Below are positions 56,753 to 64,000 of a stretch of 64,000 nt of DNA, one piece after another. This DNA comes from Castor canadensis. Lineage: Eukaryota; Chordata; Mammalia; Rodentia; Castoridae. The stretch's first letter is position 1; each line of letters starts with the position of its first letter. Made by a program: the position numbers and the translations under genes. The notes beneath the pieces are model-generated. The model was not told the DNA's origin and did not search any database. It saw only the letters and a program-made list of their open reading frames with translations. The DNA lies in NCBI RefSeq assembly GCF_047511655.1, contig NC_133386.1, forward strand, positions 77,317,501 to 77,381,500. The letters run 5' to 3'.

Positions 56753-57265
56753 GTACTAAGCACATTGTTCCATTTTTTCTTTTTATTTATTAAAAACTAT
56801 GTGTTCTCCCTGCTAAATGCATTGTCATCCTGGGCTTCTGCAACTGTTTGACTTGATCTGTTTGCTGTATAAAATATGGTCATGGTTCTGGAGAGTGCCT
56901 TCTAATATGAGACTAAATTGAACCCCTGTGGGGGGCAATCTAAATTGGCTCTTTTCAGTGATTCTCCTCTGGTAGCAGTTCTTTTTAAAGCAAACCAAAC
57001 CAGTTAGTTCATTGTGACCTTCAGAGAAATTGAAGTTGGAGCAAGAGCTGCTATAGAAGGTCTATACTCAGAGAATGTCATGGTAACATCACAGAGTTCT
57101 TCAGCTCACCAAAACCATCAGCACAGAACACTGTTTCAGACCATCCAATGTGGTCAGTGTTCTAAGACATTTTGGATTTGAACACCTTGAATTTTCTCTT
57201 TCTTCCTTACCTCTCACTTCATCATTTCCCTCTACATATAAAACAATTTGTGTATTTTCTTAAAG

Positions 57266-57406
57266 TTAAGTAGTTTTGAAGAAACAAACAGAAAACAAAG
57301 ATGGTTACATTTTGGAGAAACAACTGATCCTGTCACTGAAGAAAAGTTGAAACAAATCCAAAAAGAAATACAGGAACAAGAGACACTTCTTCAAGGATAT
57401 CAACAG
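57266..57406 (+). CDS. CEP162: CEP162 exon 16
   Basis: The acceptor is TATTTTCTTAAAG|TTAAGT and the exon is 141 nt, phase 0 in and out. It encodes LSSFEETNRKQRWLHFGETT and KLKQIQKEIQEQETLLQGYQ. The conserved RWLHFGE sequence breaks the coiled coil. The donor CAACAG|GTGTGG departs from consensus at +3 to +5 and looks weak. Confidence 0.94.
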
Positions 57407-59110
57407 GTGTGGCAATTCTTCAGTACATAATGAATTTGGTTTTGATCCTTTAATTATAAAAAGTAATATATTAAGTATATTAAAATAATATATTACTTAT
57501 TACTATACAATGTAGCATGTACTATTAAAATATAAATATTAAAATATCCATGCTCATTTAACAGACAAATATGAGGAAGGTAATAATTTGATTATCTGCA
57601 CATTTCTCATTGGTGAAATCAAAGTGGCATGGGTTCTGTATTTAAAGAACCTGGTTCTCAGTCTCAGCTGTACCACCTGCTGTGTAGACATCAATGAACT
57701 TTGCTTGTTATTAGTTTTAATAGCAGCAATTCTTAGAAAATACCCTGTTTCTCTTTAGTTTTCTATAATGTTTTGTAATAGATAGTATTGGCTAGTTTTC
57801 TAATATATTCAGAAATATGAATCTGAAGTCAAGTATTTGATCACTCTGAGGGTGAACAATTTTTAAATTTAATATGAGAAGATCTGTTTGTTTATAGAGG
57901 CAGCTATTTCCAGCCAGGACAGACTTAGTGATCTCACAAATCTTTATCATTGCTACCTGCCTCCCTCCTTTCTTAGTCCTCTCCCCTTCTTTCTTTACAT
58001 TCTTCTCTTTTGACGACCATGGCCTGAGATTTGAGCCATGCATTATCACCCAGGGGCATTCAGAGAAAGTATTATTATGCCAATGATAACATGATTTGTT
58101 CTAAAGAAATAGCCTGATTTTACTGGACACCATGCCCTTGAGTTAGAATCCTTCAGACCATTTCTCTGATTTTGACATATAGAGAGGAATTTTAAGATTT
58201 CACAATCATCCTTTCCCCCTGAAGGTAATACTAAATTTTTGTAACAAGGTATTTGGGGAAGATCATTAATTCTGTATGTTTAAATGCCATCTGCCAGTCA
58301 CTATCCCACACGTGGTAAGATAATCCATGAGTTTTCATTAGATGCTCAAAAGGCCCTTATTTTTCATCAAATTCTCAATTTAAAAGAGGTTAATAAGAGC
58401 ATCTAAACATAGATTGGTACCACCCCCTTTCTCTATCTCAGCTAGTTTGACTCACTTATTAGCTCAAACCTAACCTGGGTCTGTTCTCCACTCTGCCTTA
58501 CCCTGGCAACTTTCAGAAACACTCAGTCTTTAACTCCCAGCTCACAGTTTCAGATACAAGCAGGAATGCCCATTATGGCTACAACTAATTACTTCACCAT
58601 TGGAAGCCAGGTTTCCAGAATCTCCCTCAAGTCATGATTTTGTCCTCTTAGGCCAGAAATAAAAGAGTGTATGAAGTCCCTGGGCCTTCCCACCCTTGGC
58701 CCACCCAGTTGGAGGTGGTGATACCTTCAACCACTTTCCCATCTACCCTTGTGAAATGCAGGGTGTCATAATGACATTGGGCTCTTAAGCTTTAGAATTT
58801 TTGCAACTTTTTTTTATCAAGTAAGCGTTTTAAGTGTTTTGGAAATAATTACTTTTAAATAACAAGTTTTCATCTAAGATAATGTACAAAGTTTGAAAAA
58901 GACTATTTCTCCATGTTATGTGCTTCTGGCCTGTTGACTTCCCTTCCTCTCCTTGTATATAATATCTTTTTTTTTCCCCTTTCTAGCAAATACTTTCAAA
59001 AGAACTGTGTACATTTTAACATAAAAAAATTATGTTAAGCCTCTTGAAAAAAAAGTTTGAAAAAGATTTTGTATACTTAAAACTGAAGAAATTTAAAAGA
59101 CTTTAAAATA
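57407..59110 (+). other. CEP162 intron 16, left part
   Basis: A weak MIR-like core (CTGGTTCTCAGTCTCAGCTG, TACCACCTGCTGTG) sits at 57,648-57,690. The less A+T-rich stretch at 57.9-58.75 kb was not identified. Confidence 0.45.
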
Positions 59111-59113
59111 TTT

Positions 59114-59243
59114 AAAAGATTTACCTAAGGGAGGATAAATGACCCAAGCATTGTATGCACATATGAATAAAAGAAATAAAAAAAATAAAAGGGATGATGA
59201 CCCAGCCTGGCATGCTTGCAAAAAAAAAAAAAAGATTTACCTA
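59114..59243 (+). mobile_element. Very short L1 3' end with TSD
   Basis: AAAAGATTTACCTA at 59,114-59,127 and 59,230-59,243 flank about 100 bp containing TGTATGCACATATGAATA (59,152-59,169), an A-rich stretch and a final poly(A). It is sense to CEP162, 70 bp before exon 17. Confidence 0.85.
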
Positions 59244-59313
59244 TTACAAGCATTTTATGTTATATAAGTGCTGCTGACTTTAAATTTAGATTCATCTTTC
59301 TACTTTTAACAAG

Positions 59314-59426
59314 GAAAATGAAAGATTGTATAATCAAGTAAAAGAGCTCCAAGAACAAAACAAGAAAAACGAAGAGCGAATGTTTAAGGAAAACCAGAGT
59401 TTATTCAGTGAGTTGGCTTCTTTAAA
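59314..59426 (+). CDS. CEP162: CEP162 exon 17
   Basis: The acceptor is CTACTTTTAACAAG|GAAAAT and the donor TCTTTAAA|GTAAGT; phase 0 in, 2 out (113 nt). It encodes ENERLYNQVKELQEQNKKNE then MFKENQSLFSELASL. It is continuous coiled coil and matches human except for a few conservative changes. Confidence 0.94.
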
Positions 59427-61308
59427 GTAAGTACTTTTGGAATTCTTACAATCAAATATACTTAGACTCTGTTTCTAAACATTTTATTGTTATGTTACTA
59501 ATAGTTATTTTTACTTAGAAATAGTAAACTTTTTTTTTATGTATACTGATTTCCAGTTTGATAACTTTTACATGTTGAATATTCAGAGGATTTTTCTTTT
59601 GGTGTTAGATAACTAATATATATTTTAATATTTCCAACATAGTTATATTTGAGTTTGATATCGCATTCAGGTAATTCAATATATAGTATTGATATATATT
59701 CATCTTGATCACTCATTAAGCCCGAGATTCTTAACCATTTCCTAAAGAACCACATAATTAATAGTTAAAAAAAAAACATACAGTATCATTTTGGTCTTCG
59801 GTTTTCCTTCTCCAAAACCTGAGCTAGAGATCTTTGTGGAGGTGATATCCTGTAGGATAACTCTCAAGAAAAGGAGACAGGGAAGCAAGATGGGTGAGGG
59901 AGGAGAGAGAAAGTAAGAGTGTAGTCTCAGCTAGAGCCTGGCTCCATTCTGTTCCCACCAAAAAGCCCCGGAGAACAGATCATACCACAGAGTTGTTATC
60001 CACTTGAGGCAAGGGGCGGCCCTAGTCACTGGCAGGCATGTACCTGGGAAAGGAGTGGGGATGTCTTCCAGGCCAGGAACTAAGGTTTGGCTGAGGGCAT
60101 TTCTCTAGAGAAGGAGACACCAGTGAGTTGTTGCACCCAACACTTGCCACAGCATGCAGCAGAGCACAAACACCCCATATTTCAGATTGCAGAGTCTTTG
60201 GGCTATTACTGCTTCCAGCTTTAACATACTAAGTAAAAATGCCAAACCTACAAACATGGACAAACTAGGGTACAATCTTTTTGGAAATAACTACTATTTG
60301 TGCATCATTTAACTACTATTTGTGCATCATTTCACATAAATGCCTAATCATTTAGATAGAACTGTTATCAGGAGAACTTTCCTTCACCATGAATGTCATG
60401 AATGTTACCATGTTTATTGACAGGCTTGTTCCTTTTTTGGTGGGGTGAGCAGAGGGAGATGCTAGATAACTTACTGCATAAGAAGTATAACTGTTAGCTC
60501 AGACTGACTTTTTTCATGCAAAATAGGAAGACACTCTGTAGTAGACAGAGCTAGCAGCTATACAGCTTGGCAAGCAGAGGGCACCTTTTTGTGATTAAAA
60601 AGAAAAAAAAAAAACCTCCTTTCTCCTGGTAGATGTAATGCCAGGCCAAGTATCTTGATGTGGTGCATAGAAATATTTACATCTGCTTTCCAGATGCTTC
60701 CATAGTGCATTATCAAATATCACATCTTTTACTACCTGGCTTCTAAAAAGAATTATTCCAGGATCCCAAACTGAAGTTCTAAATGAACTTCCACAATGAA
60801 ATAAATGTTTTATTTAGTACAGTATGGCTAGATGGTCTTAATACAGATTCCTAAACTCTGCATAATACCTCTGCCAAAAAAAAAATTAAATCTGAGATCC
60901 AAAGAGTGTTTAGTTTTGTTTGCTAGTTTCCATGTGTAAAATTGGCAGTTTGTGTTTCTTAGAAAAGAGTGCAGTAGGACAAAGAGTTTATTAATACCGC
61001 AAGGAAAATACAGCCAGCACATTTTTTTTGCATTAATGTTTATTTCTTTGAGAATTAAGAGGAAATACTTTTATTTTATAAATAAGCCAATAATCTTAAA
61101 GTTTCTATTTTTTTAAATTAAAACTATATGCATCTCCCTTAAAGTATATAGTATGCTAATATTTTAATCTTTAGACTAAATAAGATTTTTATCTTCAGTG
61201 ATTCATCTAGTTCTAGCATTCATTAGTTTTTAATTTTTAAGACTATATGGTATTGAAAGGAATACCTTGCTTTAAAAAGTCTTTTTTAAAATTTTCAACA
61301 TAAATCAG
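59427..61308 (+). other. CEP162 intron 17
   Basis: It contains a perfect 22-bp tandem duplication at 60,289-60,332 (AACTACTATTTGTGCATCAT plus TT, twice). No gene or named repeat otherwise. Confidence 0.5.
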
Positions 61309-61414
61309 GGAACAGATGCATAAAAGTCATTTCCTATCTCAAGTAACTGAAGATTCAGCACCCACCAGAAACCAGAGTTTTACAGATCTATTGGCAGACC
61401 TGCGGACAGCACAG
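61309..61414 (+). CDS. CEP162: CEP162 exon 18 (last exon in the window)
   Basis: The acceptor is ACATAAATCAG|GGAACAG and the donor ACAGCACAG|GTAAGC; phase 2 in, 0 out (106 nt). It encodes EQMHKSHFLSQVTEDSAPTR and NQSFTDLLADLRTAQ, ending at residue 789. The next expected peptide, beginning KEKDSLLEDIK in human, is not found before 64,000, so the gene continues to the right. Confidence 0.94.
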
Positions 61415-64000
61415 GTAAGCTGCATGAAGATTTCAACCATTAGGGGTAATAAAATTATTATTAAAATCTCCATATGTGTAAAAAGTCTGTTTTTGTAATG
61501 CATATATAACTAAGATTTATTTTAAATCTTACACCATTTAAGTATTAAGAAGTATCTAAGTTTAGCAGTTAGTATTCATGTAACCTTGATATAGAAGAAA
61601 ACATTGCAATATTGGTTTAAATTGTACCAGTATTACCTCTTTGTAACTCAGGCATTTATCACATGGAGCCATATCAAGAGATACAACCTTTTTAGGACCT
61701 ATATACTTTATTTCAAACAAATTCCTTATTGGAACACATGAGTATATAGCTAAAATAGTAAAATTTGGAGGTAATTATTCCCCTTAAAAAATGAATTGGC
61801 TTTTTTACCTGTCTTCCAAAGTGCTCAGTGCATTTCTAGACAGCAGAGATATAGCTTGAAAGTATTTATATCAAGATAGCTGAGATAAAAATGAAATGCA
61901 ATGCTGTTCCATAACTTTTTTCTTTATTTTTGTTAGACTGTATTATAAAAGACATGACCTAAAATTTTCTAAAGCAATGTGGATTAATGGGAGAAGTTTT
62001 AGAATTTTGAACAAGTTAATTCTATCTTAAGTAGTAGTATTCCATACATAACATGGTTGTTATGACCTCATCCTCAGGAACTCTATCTTCATAGCCATAA
62101 CAATCTTTGTGACCATCAAACCACTCTTCCATATTTCCACACATCCTCTTCCCCACTCCTGCATTAAGAACCACAATACTAAACTCAAAAGCCTTTCCAA
62201 TCTGTTTGAGTGATTGTGTAATTTAGGAAAATTCTAATTACATACCAATTTTTAATAAATTTCCTACACAGTTAAATTACATAGAAATCTAAACATACTG
62301 TAGTGTAATAGCTGATGTTTAACAGGTTTCGATAGTCTATAAAATGCAACTGCACAAATGAATCCATTAGGGAGCTTTCTTTAGGTACATGTACATGTGT
62401 GTAGAATAATTAGATATATAGATAGGTAGGTACATAGGTGAAAAGAATGAATGAATGGACACCTCCATTAGTGAACCTCAAAAATTTGCAAGTTGAAACA
62501 AATTAACTCTGCCATAATTTATGAAGGCTTGTAAGAATGTAGTAGGAGTTCAAGCACAGCACTGGATTCATTCAAGAGTTCTTATTAGTGCCCTTTTAAA
62601 AATTTGGTTTTGAACATGATTTTCTGACAAATAGAAAATTTCCACTAAAAATACCAAAAATACTCAATAAAATATAATAAACATCTTGTAAATGATTACT
62701 AAGCTCGAAAGAAAGTAAGGGAAACTTCTAGAGGCCAGAGAATAAAAACAATGAGGAATAAAAGCATAACAGTAAGCATCTGCCCTTTATGCCACCAGTT
62801 CAGTAACCAGAAAGCCTAACTGGTAATAGCAAAATATTGTCAGCCTAAAGAACATTGAGAGAGATTCTCTAATGATTAATTTGAGAACTGATCATTTGGG
62901 AATAGCATTGCAAAGGAGATCTGCTTGCCTTGAAGTAACTATGTGTATCTTTAGCGAGATTGAGGCAAAGGGTTAAAGGCATAAAGGTAAAAATTCATGT
63001 AAGCTACTTGGATACAGAGTTCATTGGTCTTGGAGACTCAGGGCAGGAATTGGCAGCAGCTTACTGGCAGAAGTGCCATTGCTGGGCAGGTTGTTCTGTT
63101 GAGAGTACCTTATAGTCTTAAAGAATGTTAGACTTTGTTACAGAAATATGTGAATATATATGAAGCTTGCAAAAGCGTGGCAGGTACACATAGAAGGTAG
63201 AATTTCTTGTGAGTTTTTTTTTAAAAAGTCCTTGCAGCAAACATCTCAAACAGACAAGCTTGAGTTCTGGCCATTGTGTTCTGACTCTTAATTTTGTCTG
63301 AGACTTACAAGACAATTTCACTTTGGTAGTAGCAACTTATACAGTATAGACATGACACCTTCAGTGGACCACATCTCTCAATAAAATAGTATAATATGAA
63401 AAATCTAGGTTATCAAAACAGCTTTTCTGTCTCAATTCAGCCTCTGGGTAATGAGGGAGCAAAACATCTTGTCTGTTCAGTACATGTGCTTTATTATTCA
63501 TTGTAAGTGTTGCAACTCCATGATCTAAGTTCATGATGGTAAAGCTGCCAGACAAGGGAAAACCTAAATAAAATTTTTTAAAAAGACAATTTGTTCAATA
63601 CTTTTAATAAAAATTATTTGGGGATTTTTTTATGCAGATACTAAAAGATGAAGTGTAAATGTATCTTTATTTTCATTTAGTTTAATATTTTGAATTTAAA
63701 TAGTTGGATATTTTGAATTTAAATAGCTTTAGAGCAAAAACTGTTCCTACTGTAATGTAATAGTGTTCATATGAAGTATTTTTGTACAGTTTAATTTATG
63801 CTTTAAAAATTAGTACCAATTAGTGTATTCTTAAAATGATAGCTGGTTCTTTATAAAGTATGGATGGAATGCTATAAAAGCTAAGGTCCTGAGCCTTTTT
63901 CTTTTATGATCCCAGAGTTAGGACACTAAAGATTCAGTAAGTCAGTCTTCACTGAGCGCCTGCCATGCTCCAGCCATTCATTCAAGCATTGGAAAGATAG
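61415..64000 (+). other. CEP162 intron 18 (partial), no further gene seen
   Basis: This is A+T-rich sequence without a recognisable coding exon or young repeat. A 23-bp near-tandem duplication (TTTTGAATTTAAATAG twice) lies at about 63,690-63,730. The reading-frame fragments in this stretch do not resemble known proteins. Confidence 0.7.

Larger units (their letters stand above)
18450..64000 (+). other. CEP162: CEP162 gene, 5' part (exons 1-18 of a longer gene)
   Basis: Seventeen coding exons with consensus GT/AG borders join with matching phases into one 789-codon frame starting MAHYSKEELDEEFEQFMKE. I recognise this as CEP162 (KIAA1009/QN1) from recall of the human protein, about 1,400 residues, so somewhat under half is missing to the right. 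Known role of the family: a centriole distal-end, microtubule-binding coiled-coil protein that recognises the axoneme and helps CEP290-type transition-zone proteins assemble at the base of primary cilia. Residues 1 to about 590 are acidic/serine-rich with a basic patch (exon 13); heptad-like Glu/Lys/Leu sequence starts at about residue 595 (exon 15) and runs to the last visible residue. Introns range from 292 bp (intron 4) to 8,851 bp (intron 3). The gene starts at a CpG island. The start of transcription (18450) is a guess; the coding structure is well supported. Confidence 0.95.

Noticed and set aside
63636-63660. Possible exon 19 after TTTTTTTATGCAG at 63,637
   Set aside because: The following bases reach a stop within a few codons and do not resemble the next CEP162 peptide.
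1-64000. CRISPR arrays, operons, phage or bacterial elements
   Set aside because: The window is vertebrate nuclear DNA with spliced exons and SINE/LINE repeats; no regularly spaced direct repeats of CRISPR type were seen.

Overview
This window is mammalian nuclear DNA, most likely from a rodent. It is A+T-rich, full of L1, B1-like and ID-like repeats, and holds one widely spaced intron-exon gene. The ID-type SINEs (BC1/tRNA-derived, ending in '...GGTTCGATCCCAGCACC'), the composite B1-like + tRNA-like SINEs and a recurrent L1 3' end containing TGTATGCACATATGAATA point to rodents. From memory of such repeats I favour the beaver lineage (Castorimorpha), but this needs a repeat-library search.

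Region 1 (1 to about 17.9 kb) is intergenic. I find no convincing protein gene. It holds an ID SINE with a perfect 15-bp target-site duplication (TSD), a B1-like SINE, a 5'-truncated L1 end with its TSD, a U6 snRNA pseudogene (minus strand), a composite SINE, old L1 and MIR debris, a probable degraded LTR-retroelement remnant (about 8.9-11.8 kb) and one copy of an ancient repeat seen again at 51 kb. In human the neighbour upstream of this gene is TBX18, far away, which fits an empty flank.

Region 2 (about 17.97-18.7 kb) is a CpG-island promoter. It carries a CTCF-like site, a ZNF143-type ACTACATCTCCCAG motif, a CACGTG E-box, an RFX X-box-like element (the classical cis-element of ciliary genes) and an ETS core just before a likely non-coding first exon.

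Region 3 (about 18.45 kb to the window end) is the 5' part of CEP162 (KIAA1009/QN1) on the plus strand. CEP162 is a centriole distal-end/axoneme-recognition protein needed for transition-zone assembly of cilia. I resolve 17 coding exons (numbered 2-18) whose splice phases all agree and which join into one open frame of 789 codons. That is a bit over half of the roughly 1,400-residue protein; the window ends in intron 18. The N-terminal two thirds of this part is acidic or low-complexity, and coiled coil begins around residue 600.

The introns are crowded with repeats: several L1 ends with ORF2 C-terminal coding remnants, L2, MIR, two MER2 DNA transposons, many SINEs, an LTR-like insertion nested in an L1, and, in intron 13, a 2.7-kb antisense processed retrocopy with an 18-bp TSD. 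Most intronic L1s lie antisense to CEP162. I found no previously undescribed biological system. The most useful observations are the promoter motif cluster, the retrocopy, the LTR-like nested insertion, a NAGNAG acceptor, a 31-nt microexon and two upstream ORFs at the CEP162 start.
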